DNA from: Cordia subcordata
Lineage: Eukaryota > Streptophyta > Magnoliopsida > Boraginales > Cordiaceae
Direction: 5' to 3'
Assembly (NCBI GenBank): GCA_028554755.1
Contig: JAPTOF010000015.1
Coordinates: forward strand, 14,519,501 to 14,583,500
DNA length: 64,000 nt
The notes beneath the pieces are model-generated. The model was not told the DNA's origin, searched no databases, and saw only the letters and a list, made by a program, of their open reading frames with translations. Position 1 is the stretch's first letter, and the number at the start of each line of letters is the position of its first letter. The translations under genes and the position numbers were made by a program. Shown piece by piece: positions 1 through 12,110 of this stretch.

Positions 1-1225
1 GCATATCTATGCCAACTAAAATATCCATACAACATAACCGTAAAACAACAATTGTCACCAAATAATCATATTTATAGGTCTAACAAAAGCGTATCCTTTA
101 ATCTTCAATTAATCTATTGGTCCACAAGCTTCCCATCATTCTGTTGGTTGCCATCTATTGAATAATATGTGCTTCTAAGCTATTGATATGCTTACAAATA
201 GCAATGATAGTTAAAATGACTAAAAAGGACATGTCATTGATTAATGCGGTATTTTTAAGGATAAATTAATCTTTTCATTGGTTTGACCAATAAGCTTATA
301 TGCCCTTAAAAAGAAGTTGATAGATTGGTGCTTTTTTCTTTAACTTATAAGCCATCAAAAAATGCTTATAAGTTGTATTGCCAAACATGTAAATTCTCTT
401 TTTTGGCTTATAAGCTAGTCAAACCAGCTTATAGACTTAGCTAAACAGGCTCTGAATCAATAAAATAATTTTGAAAAGAGAAAAATGTGAAAATTGAGTT
501 TATTTTTAAAAATAAGTCTGTTATTTTAAATAAAAAAGAATTTTTCTTTAACAACATTTATTTATTTTTAATTAAGAGAGTTCAACAAAAATATTTAAAT
601 GAAATCAATTTAAAAAAAAAAAACCCTCTATAATCTATACTATTTTTTTTTTTTAAGAAAAAGAGGGGTCAATTGACTCCCCATATTTTCATATATCTCT
701 GGCAAGATGTGGTACAGTGGGTATTATATATTTGTATTATTTTAAATTTTGTGTAATTTAAATAATTATATAGTTAAAAAAAGAATATGTTTTTTTACTT
801 GGAACGAAACTGTAAAACAAATTTTAATTAACTTTTTATTTATATATCCAAATTGTATTTAGAATACATGTAGCATTAGAATGAATATCTATATTTTACT
901 TTAATAACCTTTAGTTATTGTATTGGTATTAAATTTGATATATAAGGACCATTATCTTTAATTATTATTATTTTTGGCTATTAAATTAGTATTTAATAGT
1001 TAGTGTCAACTTTTATTGTTCTTTATTTACAATCGTATTAGGGCTTACGAAAAAGAGGAATAAAAAGGATAATATTCTATTGTGTTATATTTTATAGACA
1101 TATTTTTGTTATTTTAAGATCTTTTTGGATTCAGCTTTGGTGGAATCGCAAATTTCACGTCCTCAGTCAGTATTCGAATAAATTTTGAATAAATCAAAGG
1201 TTTGCAAATCTTGCATTTCTAAATA
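1..1225. other. AT-rich intergenic DNA
   Basis: I see no gene here. The stretch is very AT-rich with many A and T runs. The one structure I can define is an imperfect inverted repeat at 280-300 and 405-425 (arms reading GGTTTGACCAATAAGCTTAT and its approximate complement), probably a small hAT-like MITE remnant. Confidence 0.6.
280..425. repeat. Short inverted-repeat element (MITE-like remnant)
   Basis: Arms of about 20 bases at 280-300 and 405-425 are near-complements and share the GTTTG / AAGCTTA words found in the other small hAT-like elements of this window. No clear target-site duplication is seen, so its limits are approximate. Confidence 0.4.
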
Positions 1226-1234
1226 AATTTTATA

Positions 1235-2063
1235 GGGATTTTTCTACTCAACCTCCTTAATATATGAAGTTAGTGACATTTTTTTCCCTTAATATAAATA
1301 AATAACCATTTAACTCCATTTACTAACGATCAATTCCGTTAAAATTAACTCCCATACTTAAATTTCATATTTGTCATTAAATTTTTTAACTCAACAAAAT
1401 AAATCTATATTTGTAAAACATATTATTTTTTACACCTAAAAAGAATAGAACTCGACACTCTTTTAGCGTCTGCAAAACCTCATGTCCTCTGATAAGTTTC
1501 TCTTTCAATGGCCAAGCAAAAAAAAAAAAAATCTCTTCAATAAACTTCTACATGATTAAAACCCAAAAGTGATTCAATATCCATACTAGATCAAATGGAA
1601 ACATATTTCTCAACTGATAAAAGAAGTAACTTATCCTCACCCTTGGAAGAAAACTTTTTCGAAAGCAAAAATCTACAGCTTTTTCTAATCTTCCTCCCAC
1701 GCCAACAAGAACTGCATGTCTATATGTACAGTATCTAGCTGTGTCAATGCCCTGATATAACTAGTTCAAGTAGAGCTTTTTTGCTCGACCATTGAAAAAG
1801 AAACTTACCAAAGAACGTCAGGCTTTAATTTGTTGACGTCAAGAGTGGGTCTAGTTTTATTTCTTTTTGGTTTTCAAAAATAATATGTTTTGTTATGTAT
1901 TTATTTTGTTAAATTAAAGATTTTAAGGGTAAATAGGAAATTTAAGAAAGGAAGTTAACTTTAATGGAGTTGACCGTTAGCCAACGGAGTTAAATGGTTA
2001 TTTATTTAGATTAGGGGAAGTGTCACTAGCCCTATATATCAAGGAGGTTTAGTAGAAAATCCC
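1235..2063. mobile_element. Mutator-like foldback MITE with long TIRs
   Basis: A non-autonomous DNA transposon of 829 bp. The first roughly 290 bases (1235-1530) are repeated in inverted orientation at the end (about 1770-2063). Both ends begin GGGATTTTCTAC or a close variant and continue through matching blocks such as AAATAAATAACCATTTAACT. It is bounded by a perfect 9-bp direct duplication, AATTTTATA, at 1226-1234 and 2064-2072. Nine-base duplications with long TIRs are typical of Mutator-like elements. No transposase is encoded; the 240-bp core has no meaningful ORF. A related single end lies at 62250-62470. Confidence 0.85.
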
Positions 2064-2290
2064 AATTTTATATCTTAAAAAAATTACTATCGAATATAAA
2101 AAATTAAATTTATAAATAAAATATATAAAATTTAATGAAATTCATTTATTCCAAACACAATGTTAATGACGTTTTCTTGATATGGATTCTAAGATTGGTG
2201 TATGAAGATTTTTTTTTTTCCAACACTTGGTTGGGTAGAAAACGACTCAAATGCTATCGAATTGTTAAACTAATGCATATATGAGTAAGT

Positions 2291-2723
2291 TGTAAGCACC
2301 ATATAAGATCGTATACATGAATTTATAATATAAAATTCAAAGAAATAATTGATAGCAGAAGTACATACCTGTTTAAGCCATTATTGTTAAAGAATTATTA
2401 TTGAAGAAATAACTGTCACTCAGTCTAGGCTTAAATCTTTCTTTCCCTGCTCTACTCAATATTAACAGATGCTTATGGGAACAACTGTCAGGTTAACAGT
2501 AAGAGAGAGGATCTAGCCCTATTTATAATAAATTCTGACAGTCCTACCCATAAAAGGATTTATCAGAATATATAGGTCTACGCACAAAAGAACCATATGG
2601 ATTTATGAGGTGGGCTAAGACCAATATGACCACAAAGCCCAACTTGTGAACTAGATATTCAGCCTATTTTATAAAACTAAAAGTAATTAACATTAGCTCA
2701 CTTTAAAGAGAAATTTTTCAACA
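2291..2723 (-). repeat. 3' LTR of Copia element I
   Basis: 433-bp terminal repeat, plus-strand ends TGTAAGC...TCAACA, homologous over its length to 8881-9298. It contains small indels relative to its partner. Confidence 0.85.
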
Positions 2724-3528
2724 GTCTCCCACTTAGGAAACGTTAATTGTTTTATTTATTTTTAAAATTTTTTTAAGAAAAATATTTATTAGGCTGAATA
2801 GGAAACAAAATGTGGCCACAATTTTTTAAAATATTCTGATTCACAAGATTATACCTCGAGCGCATATCCGGACCAACAAGATTATCAAACATCGAATCAT
2901 GGCAGTCATAGCATTCCTTATTGACACAAGACTTTTCATGGTTACAAATGTCATCCAACCTTATCGTCATGGACCAAACATACGGTAGCATAGCAAGAAA
3001 CTAGCACCAATATGTGATCAAAATGTGCTATTTCTTTGTCAGTTTTTCACATGATTTCTCCAATATCGGCATTTTAAAGTAAGAGAAATCTATTATTCTT
3101 ATCCTCACAAAATAGCATTTAGTATGCTAGAGGAAAAAACACATATCCTCACAAAATGGCATTCAATAGGCCAGAGGATAGATTATTCTTAACCTCACAA
3201 AACGGCGATTAACATGCCAGAGGTAAGAATACATATCTTCAATCAAAATGTGTCCTTATGGAGATATTAAACTCAATAGGGGATCTTATCGCAATGGACA
3301 CCAAACATAAGATCCTCAAAAAAACATGAATATGAGTAATTACAATATACAATTATGTTGTAAACCATAAAATAATATGCTATTATACCAATGCACTAAT
3401 GTGCAAAGCAAAACATTAAAAATGGGAACATCCAACAGTACATGATGATATAAAGCTCCCATTAGATAATAGCATAAAAAAGATTGTAAAATACTCATAT
3501 TCCTAACATGTTTCACAAAAATCATAAG

Positions 3529-6389
3529 TCAAAGACCCTTAGACGAGGAGTCAATTAATACGTAATCACTAGTAATTCGTTCTATATAAATGCCATCATT
3601 TTTGACAAAGTCTCTGACTGCCAAGAACTTGATATCTACATGCTTGCAAGTTTCAATTTTCTTATTATTCTTTGAGAATAGAATAACTCTATTATCACGA
3701 TAGATCTTAATAGATCCATTTGAGTATCCAACATAGTCAGAGTTAGAATATCCAACCAACTTTAGATAATCTACTTTATAGCAACAAGCGTATAATTTTT
3801 TGTCTTTTGTAGGTATTTTATTACCTAATTAGCAACAACCCAATAATTCATTCCAGGATTTATTATCAAACAAAACTCTTACCGCAAAAGCGATATCAAG
3901 TCTAGTGCATACTAGATCATACAACAGGCTCTTAATAGTACTAGCACAAGGTATATCTTTCATAGAATCCCTCTCTATATCATTTTAAGGATATTGCTTC
4001 AATTTGAGTTGATCATCTTTTACAATAAATGCACACAAGACTTACAATCCTTTACACTAAAAGGGTTCTGAAAACTCATCGTAAAAGATTTAAAAATTTC
4101 AAAGAGACTTATTTCAATAAACTTAGTCCCAAGAACAAAAGAAGCATTCTCAAAATCTTTCATATCGAAAGCCTTAAATAAAATATTGTTTAGTCTCATG
4201 GAGTATACCCAAGTCATATATAACTAGCAAAATATCACCAACATGCAATATTAAGAAGACAAATTTACTCCCACTGATATTGAAATATATACATGGATCA
4301 ACTCTATTTTTCTCAAAATAATAAGAAGTTACTATTTCATTAAACTTCAAATATTCATTATTTTGAGGTGTGATTCAAAACCATAAATGAATTTTCTAAG
4401 TCTACAAGCCATATTATCCATATCAGTAATAGTAAACCTTCAGGCTATTTCATGTAAACTCATCCATATGAGCCATTAATAGCTCAAAGAATATTTTATA
4501 GAAACTTGTGAAAAAGATTTCGTTGTAATCTATATATTTTCTTTGGGTAAAGCCTTTTGTAACTAATCTCACATTTGGCTTCTCAATCTTCTCTATGAGA
4601 TCTCTCTTGATCTTAAATACCCATTTGCAACCAATAAGATTATCTCCTTTAAGAAGATCAACAAGTTCCCAAATTTATGTTCATCATAGGTCGCATCTCA
4701 TCTCTCATATCATTCAAGTAAATGTGATAATTATTATAGATGGAATGTCTTCTTTCTCTAATATACCTTTTAAATGTTGTTCATCATTAAATCATAAGGT
4801 TGTGAGATCTCAATATGTAGATTGTCATTAGCTGTAACATCATCATTTATTATAGGGTATCCACTAATATCTTGTCTCTCAATGTGAGTAGAGTACCAGC
4901 CTGATTGCTTACTGGTAGTGAAAATAAGACAATTTCTCTATCATTATCCTTAGTAGTAGGTTGAGGATATACAACATTACCAACATCCAATTATAAGAAA
5001 TTGGGCATTTGAGATTTGACAATCTTAGAAACACATGTAGGAGCGTAAAAGTTATATCATTAAAATGAGTCAAATACCCAATGAAACAATGAATAGTTTT
5101 AGAGTAAGTGGTTTCTTATTTGAAAATCCTTACCTAAGCTGGACAACCCCAAACCAAAATTCGGTCAAACTGGGTTTCTCCCTAACCAAAATTCGAAAAA
5201 TGAGCCTTAGGGACAAACTTGTTGAGAACATGGTTAAGTATTTAACAAGAAATTTTAATGGCTTCACTATAAAGGTACTCTAGTAGGTCAGTAACACTCA
5301 TCATGCTTCTTATCATATCCGTAAAGGTGTATTTTCACCTTTCGATCACACCATTTTACTCAGGCATACTAGACATAGTATATTGGGCAATAATCCCATA
5401 ATTCTATAAGTACTTGGTGAATGACCCTATATATTGTTCGGAGATCCAAGCTTACCACATTATTCACCTCGTCTATTAGATCCAACAATTTTGATAACCT
5501 TCCCAAGTTTTTCTACTTGTCTTAAAAATTTTAAATTTTTCAATAGCGTCAAATTTCTCTTTAATTAGATAGAGGTATCTATAACGAGAAAAAAAAACAT
5601 TAATAAATGTAACAAAATATTTATTACCACACAATATAATAGAATAAGGTCTCGTAGTATCTATGTTTATCACTTCTAAAAGGTAAAACTGCGGGTAGCA
5701 TATTTCTTTTAACTTTAGTGTGCTTACCTCTTATGCACCGAATATAAGTTTCAAGATTATCAAAAATTTAGAGAAGGTAAAATCTCATTGTTAATGAGTC
5801 TTTCAACTCTTTCTCTATAAATATGACCTAACCTTTTATGCCATAGCAAAGAAAAAATTTCTTTACTTAAACTTCTTTTAGAAGCAAAATTTTCTATATG
5901 AAAAGAGTCACAAGAACTTCCTAGGAATAAACACAATTGGTATAAACCATTTGATAAAACACATTCACCAACAATTCTGGAATTGTAAAACAATTGTACT
6001 TGGTCATTTAAATATAGATTAACAGTCCTAATGTAAGACTCTAATCCACTTACCCTCATCTATTTTCTCTTTCTTTAACCAAAATTGAACTTGTGCAATG
6101 AGCTCTTTTATAACCTTTTCTTACAAAAGTAAGAGTTCTTATCAAACTTACCGATAGCAGATTTGGGACCTCTTACATTGTGATTTTAATCTACGATCTA
6201 GATCTGACCTTTACCACCCTTTTTAAAACTATGACCTCTCTTAGGAACATGACCCGTAGAATTCGAGGTACTAACATTATAAGAATAGGGCTTAAGATTG
6301 GAAACAAAATATACAACCTTTGGAATTCTACCCTTAATTTTGTTTTCCTCAATAACATAATGTGTAATTTTTGGTCATCAATATTCTAA
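3529..6389 (-). pseudogene. Copia pol remnant of element I (integrase, RT, RNase H)
   Basis: Minus-strand reading gives recognisable Copia pieces in the expected 5'-to-3' order. These are a GAG-pre-integrase block with LWHKRLGH (5760-6059), an integrase block with GNKYFVTFI (5476-5673), an RT block with KAFDMKDFENASFVLG (4020-4217) and an RNase H block with SKNNKKIETCKHVDIKFLAV (3529-3759). The frames are separated by stops and small indels and no continuous ORF remains. A zinc-knuckle-like stretch precedes GAG-pre-integrase near 6120-6180, with little or no recognisable aspartic protease between them, suggesting an internal loss. Lineage within Copia is uncertain. Confidence 0.75.
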
Positions 6390-7959
6390 GATTCCTTGGT
6401 ATTTCTCTCCTATAGCTATTAAAAGTTCTTTTACATTCTTAGTTCAAGACAATCCATTCAATAAATACTCAGTTATGGACTTTTCATAGTCATTAAGCAA
6501 GACAGTTAGATCTCTCTTATTGCCAATTATATTACCCTTTCTTTATCACCATTTTTATCAACAAAAACGGCATGTGCATCAAATGTAATGTCAAGTTAGT
6601 ATTGACTATACTCAGATAAAACCTAATATTTGCTTTCATTTCATAATGGTTTTATCTATTCAAGAAAACTAAGTAATGATTGTTCAAAGCAAATGAAACA
6701 ACCCAAGAAAAGAATGCAATATCAATAAACATTATGCGTACATACTATATTACAAGAGTAAGCATTATAAACAAAATAGTCCAATCACATCGTTGTCATA
6801 TCTGCCTTTGGGCAAATAATTCAACATGTAAATAGGCGTTTTTTTAACATAAAGTAATACATATAAGATCACCTCACTGAAAGAGAAGTCAACCACCTTT
6901 GGGCAATTGAACTCTCTAATAGCGTTGTAATCTTGGTCCATACTTTCTGTTTATGCTACCGGGCTAAAGCCATATAATGATCTCCTTTGGGAGAACATTG
7001 CGCACTTTACCATGGTAGTTTTCCAAACAAAACGAGAAAAGCCATAGATTTAATTGAACAAATCACTTTGGTGAATTTGCCTACTTAAATCTATGCTATC
7101 AACTCATTGGGAAAAATTAATGCTAACTTTTAATCACAAAATGTTATGTATGCGATTGACCACACAATATGAAATAATTCAATATGACATGTTTCTGTGA
7201 TCAATTTAAAATTGCATTCTTCAACAAATTTTACGAGCACATATGAATAATCTAGCAATAGGAGATATATAAAATTTCAAATTGAATAAAGAAAATAAAT
7301 ATTATCATTAAATTTAGAGACTAAAGAAAACTTCTAGATCAAATCTTTATTTATAAAACACAGAAATTGCCATAGAGAAAAACATAAACTTTCAATGTTT
7401 AATTAAATTTATTTTCATAACAAAGCTAAAACAATTGTTACTGGTGTCAAAACCAAATATTAACTTGATCCAATGACAGTTCCCTTAGCAATAGAATTCT
7501 ATTACATTTGCAAAAGCAAATAAATGATGGCACTGCACCTCAAAGTGTGCTAAGGACTTGTTATAGTAAGTCAATTAATGATATATTAATTAATTTAATA
7601 CTCTAAAAGGAATATGACATAAGCAATAATTATAAAATATCCATTGCAAGAACATGTCACCATCAATGACGTATCTTAGGGCATAACAAAATATTTTAGT
7701 TTGCCAATATACAATCAAACTGAGAATTAAAAAAAAATGAAACTAATAATAATAATTAATTAATTATTATTATTATTATTTTTAACGAGCCCCAAATACA
7801 TATATCATATGTATAAATATTTATTTATATAATAATGGATGACCAAAAGAAAAAAAAAACTATGCCATGATGGTCTTTTTTTTCCCTCTCAAAAGACTAA
7901 TTATACACACGCACACACACAAAATTTAACATTTTAAATTAAATTTGATTCCATAGTAG

Positions 7960-8322
7960 CAAAGGCATTGTTTGGTAAATATAAAATATGCGATGTTATG
8001 TCTTTGGTAAGAAAAACCTTTAGTCAAACAAGACATTCTAACCTTAAAAATAAAGGTTCTGTTTGGTTATGCAAATAATCCAAAGACAAAAAAAACTAAA
8101 TAAACTAAGTTTTGCCAAACGTAGCCCTTTCTATCTTAAAACACAAGGGCCTTGTTTGGTCGCGCTTATATATAACAAAAGCTTAAGTATCCCAAAAGGA
8201 CTATTTGCCAAACACACCCCTTACCAATTTAAACTAAGATTCTGTTTGGCTACGCTAATTAATTATAAAGTTTAATCACCCTAAAGTCTTATTTACCAAA
8301 CATGATCCTTCTACCTCTAAAA
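7960..8322. repeat. Tandem array of about 88-bp units in a Copia leader
   Basis: Four successive units start near 7963, 8051, 8144 and 8234. Each opens with a TTGTTTGG or CTGTTTGG word, contains a GCCAAAC or TACCAAAC word about 55 bases later, and closes with a TTACCTTAAA-like word. Units are diverged. The array lies in the untranslated leader of Copia element I, just inside its primer-binding site, and each unit carries its own TGTTTGG/CCAAAC inverted motif. Confidence 0.65.
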
Positions 8323-8880
8323 CGGGCTAATATAGAGTACGTTTAGACCCAAAACAAAAACCCATATCATAAAAACCTTGAATCTAGTTCGATTTTTGTA
8401 ATCAAATAATCTAATCCTAGTCTTTTTCACCTAGAAATTCAAATTCAACATCAATTTGATCAGAAAAAGTTAAATTCTTTGCTGGATTATACAAATAGTT
8501 TTTATTTATTTTATTAAAATCAAGAAAATCGCAAAAATTTGAAACACAGGACCAAAAACATGGGTCTCCAACAACATAAATCAAATAATGAATATTCCCT
8601 TTTTTTATTTTTTAAAAAATGGCTGTTTTCTTGATGTGAGTACCGATTGGCTTTCTCTGAATAATTTAGTGGAAAAAAACTCAAAAATTAAAATAGATCA
8701 TAAATCAAGAACGATCAAGGAGAGTTCTACGATAGCACTCAATCAATTTTATGAAATAAAATTTAATAATAATATAAAACAATCATCAACGACTTTTGTA
8801 GTCTATATGCTCAAATAAGTATTCCAATTTTTCTTAAACAAAAACATGTAAATCCATGTATAAGTGACTCTGATACCACA

Positions 8881-9298
8881 TGTAAGCGCAATATAGGATC
8901 GTATACATGAATTTACAATATAAAATTCAAAGACATAATTAACCTGTTTGAGCCATTATTGTTAAAGAATTATTGTTGAAGAAATAACTATCACCCAATT
9001 TAGGTTTAGATCTTCCTCTCCCTGCTCTATTTAATATTAACAGATGCTTATAGGAATAACTGTCAGGTTAAGAGTAGGAGAGGGGACTTAGCCATATTTA
9101 TAATAAATTCTGACAGTCCTACCCATAAAAGGATTAATCAGAATATATGGGCTTATGCACAAAAGAACCGTATGAATTTATGATATGGGCTAAAATCAAT
9201 ATGATCACAAAGTCCAACTTGTGAACCAGATATTCAGCCTATTTTATAAAATCAAAAATAATTAACGGTAACCCACTTTAAAGAGAAATTTTCCAACA
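8881..9298 (-). repeat. 5' LTR of Copia element I
   Basis: 418-bp terminal repeat matching 2291-2723. On the minus strand it ends directly before the primer-binding site (TGGTATCAGAG) at 8878-8868. Confidence 0.85.
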
Positions 9299-9303
9299 TA
9301 AGC

Positions 9304-9919
9304 ATCTGAATACTCAATGTGTATAAGAACAAAAGCTCCTGCTCAATGATATGATCGGGAGTAGTGGATCATTATGAACAAATCAAAACAATTAATTAAA
9401 CAACCAAACTCATCATAATTATTATCTAAAATGGTGCATGCATTAAGTCGACGATCCAATCAGAGCCATCCGTGGGCCTCACCATTCCATTAGTGTCAAA
9501 TTATTCTTTTGTGTTTTTTTTTTTTTGGTCGAATCTTTTGTGCTTCAACGTGTAAGTAATTATGAATAGTACATATTAATTGTCCATAATTTAAATAGAG
9601 AATTTCCTCGCTACCAAATGGAGGATTATGGTTTCTTTTCATGTAAGTGATGAAAGTGATTGTCATTATGAAGAAAGTATGGTCTAGTTTGTCATAGTAA
9701 ATGATGAATGAGAATGAAGGATTATGGTCTTTATATAACCCATGCCTTTCGTATCTCGTATTTTATACGAATTAATTTGCTTTTTAAAAGTAAACGATTA
9801 ATTTAATTAGAATTATTTATTTTTAATAACAGACAACAAATTTAGATTTTTTTTTGTCGATAAAGATTAGATATGACTCTTTTAAAATTTTACAAATGAA
9901 TCCTATTTTAAACATTAAT
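9304..9919. other. Intergenic, no feature seen
   Basis: AT-rich sequence without a supported ORF, repeat boundary or RNA gene. Confidence 0.5.
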
Positions 9920-10209
9920 TGATTAATAATTAAATTAATTAAAACTGAACAATATATCAATAACAAATAATAAATAATAGAATAAAAATAAATGAAATAT
10001 CAATATATTAATTGATAATAAATTAAAAATAAATAATTAGTTCTGTGATGTAAATCATAATATGTGATTAATAATTAAATTAATTAAAACTGAACAATAT
10101 ATCAATAACAAATAATAAATAATAGAATAAAAATAAATGAAATATCAATATATTAATTGATAATAAATTAAAAATAAATAATTAGTTCTGTGATGTAAAT
10201 CATAATATG
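9920..10209. repeat. Perfect 145-bp tandem duplication
   Basis: Bases 9920-10064 are repeated immediately as 10065-10209. I find no difference between the copies by eye. The unit is extremely AT-rich. Complete identity means either a recent duplication or an assembly artefact. Confidence 0.9.
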
Positions 10210-11976
10210 ACACTCTAAAATTATTTCATATAATAGTTTTAACAAAGAAGAATGCACAAAACAAGAGGGTGTAGCTATAATACCCCTCACTTGGAACGTA
10301 AAAGTGAGTTCGAGTCATCAATGAACATGAGTGGAGCATCACGGTTCATCTTCTTAAAAAAACAAAAAAGCACAAGAAATTAGTTCACACGTAACTTTCC
10401 TTGGGTTAATTTATGGACCCCTTTAATAAATGGTGTGTCCTAAGAGATAAGAGAGCTACGCTTATTGTACATAACCATCATATTTTTATTGGTGCAATTT
10501 TTTTTTTTCTTTTTGCGGATTATTGGTGCAAGTTACTTTCTTATAATTTGTCAAATTATAAGTTGATTATCTCTCATATTTTAAAATTATCACATTATTT
10601 TCCTTTGCTTTTTAAAAAATAGCATGTTATTCCTATATGATTTATCTAATTAATTGATTATCCTTCTATATTTTATTTAGTTAGTTGATTATCCCTTATA
10701 TTTTTTAAAATTACTATATTATCTTCTAGTATTTTCTCAAAGACTGGAACAATTGCCCTTTTTCTTCTTCTTCTTCTTCTTCTTCTTATTATCCAATTGT
10801 TATTAGCTAAAAAATATTTTTTTCTGAAAATACATAACACATTGTGCTCATAAATTCTAAAAGAGATGTAGATAACATACAATAAGTTAATATGAATGAA
10901 ACACATTAAGATAGGAGATTATATACCAAATTTTCAAAAACATAAGGATAATATTATACGTGTTAAAATACAACAAGTAATTAATTAATTACACAAACTA
11001 TAGGGTAACATGCATTTTATTATAGTTCCATTAATCATGACATGAACGTGTTTCAGAAGGCATGAAGTTGTGGATATAGGACATTCTAATTTCCAAGAGG
11101 GTTGAATTTAGAAGAAGATTTAAGATGAGCAGAACAGAACATTCACACTAGATTTTATGTACATGAATTTAATAGAGAGATGACTCTTAATAACAATATA
11201 TTGTGTTATCATATTCATATAACTAACTATATTTCAGTGAGATGAGCTTCATTTAATTTAATCTTTATGTCCATATTTGAAATCTGATCAAATCTGACTA
11301 GGTAACAAATAAATTAAAGTATTATAAGATTTTACTTCGTTTGTTAATATTAAGAAAGTAACATTTTACACAACCACCAAGTTAAAAAAAGAGAATGAAC
11401 AAAATAATAAATCAAAGATAAAAGACCTTGGTATGAAGGTCTCATGACTTTCATTCAATACATGTTGACCAAATTCTTTGGCCAAGCAGGAAATTTTCTA
11501 GAAATGGAGACATGGTCAATAGTTTCGTCGCAGGTCTCACCACGGATACGTGCATAATCGCGCAATCTGTAAATTCAAGTGATTGACAAGGGTAATATTG
11601 GAAATGAGCCAACGGCTCCAACTTTTTGACTCATCCCCTCGGATACTTTTGTTTGTATGCTCTTAAAATATCCCAACAGCTTCTACACAAGGTCATAACC
11701 AGCCGCGCGCATGTGGATCAACAACCTCACGCTTCCGCATACTAGAATTTTTTTTTTTAAAAAAAAAAAAAATCTATAAAGTATTAATTAGTCTCTAAAA
11801 TTAAAGACATGCTTATCTGTGCCCATATCATTTTCTTTTAAAAGAAAGTTTGTTAAAATTGACCTATTATTAATTAAGGCATTAACTATCGCTTTATCTA
11901 CGTTAATATTCGACATGGGGTTGTTTCTGCCATGGCCTATAAGATTTTAGGCCAATAGTTATATATTTTTTTGTTA
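10210..11976. other. Intergenic; (TTC)n microsatellite at 10761-10787
   Basis: No gene is supported. A (TTC)n run of nine units sits at 10761-10787 and produces an arginine-rich reading frame on the minus strand that is clearly repeat-derived. The part at 11430-11760 is less AT-rich than its surroundings but shows no recognisable exon. Confidence 0.5.
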
Positions 11977-11985
11977 CTCTTAGAG

Positions 11986-12101
11986 CATGTTTGACTCTGC
12001 TTATGTTGTTACTTATAAGTATATAAGAAAAAAAAAATATTCACTCACATGTTTTTGACTATTTTCAACTTATAAACTCCAAATAAGCTTAGCCAAACAG
12101 G
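11986..12101. mobile_element. hAT-like MITE, 116 bp
   Basis: A short element with imperfect terminal inverted repeats (left GCATGTTTGACTCTGCTTAT, right the complement of GCCTGTTTGGCTAAGCTTAT). It is flanked by CTCTTAGAG at 11977-11985 and 12102-12110, which contains the 8-bp duplication expected for hAT elements. The GTTTGGCTAAGCTTA end is shared by the element at 20824-20935. Confidence 0.7.
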
Positions 12102-12110
12102 CTCTTAGAG

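Larger units (their letters stand above)
2291..9298 (-). mobile_element. Copia LTR retrotransposon I (decayed)
   Basis: A minus-strand Copia element of about 7.0 kb. LTRs lie at 2291-2723 (3' LTR) and 8881-9298 (5' LTR). The primer-binding site is next to the 5' LTR (complement of CTCTGATACCA at 8868-8878, initiator-Met type). A polypurine tract (complement of TCTCCCACTT, from 2725) abuts the 3' LTR. Flanking pentamers are TAAGT (2286-2290) and TAAGC (9299-9303), a target duplication with one change. Remnants read on the minus strand as RNase H (3529-3759), reverse transcriptase (4020-4217), integrase core (5476-5673), GAG-pre-integrase (5760-6059) and gag (upstream to about 7200). Stops and frameshifts throughout make it non-autonomous. 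Confidence 0.85.
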
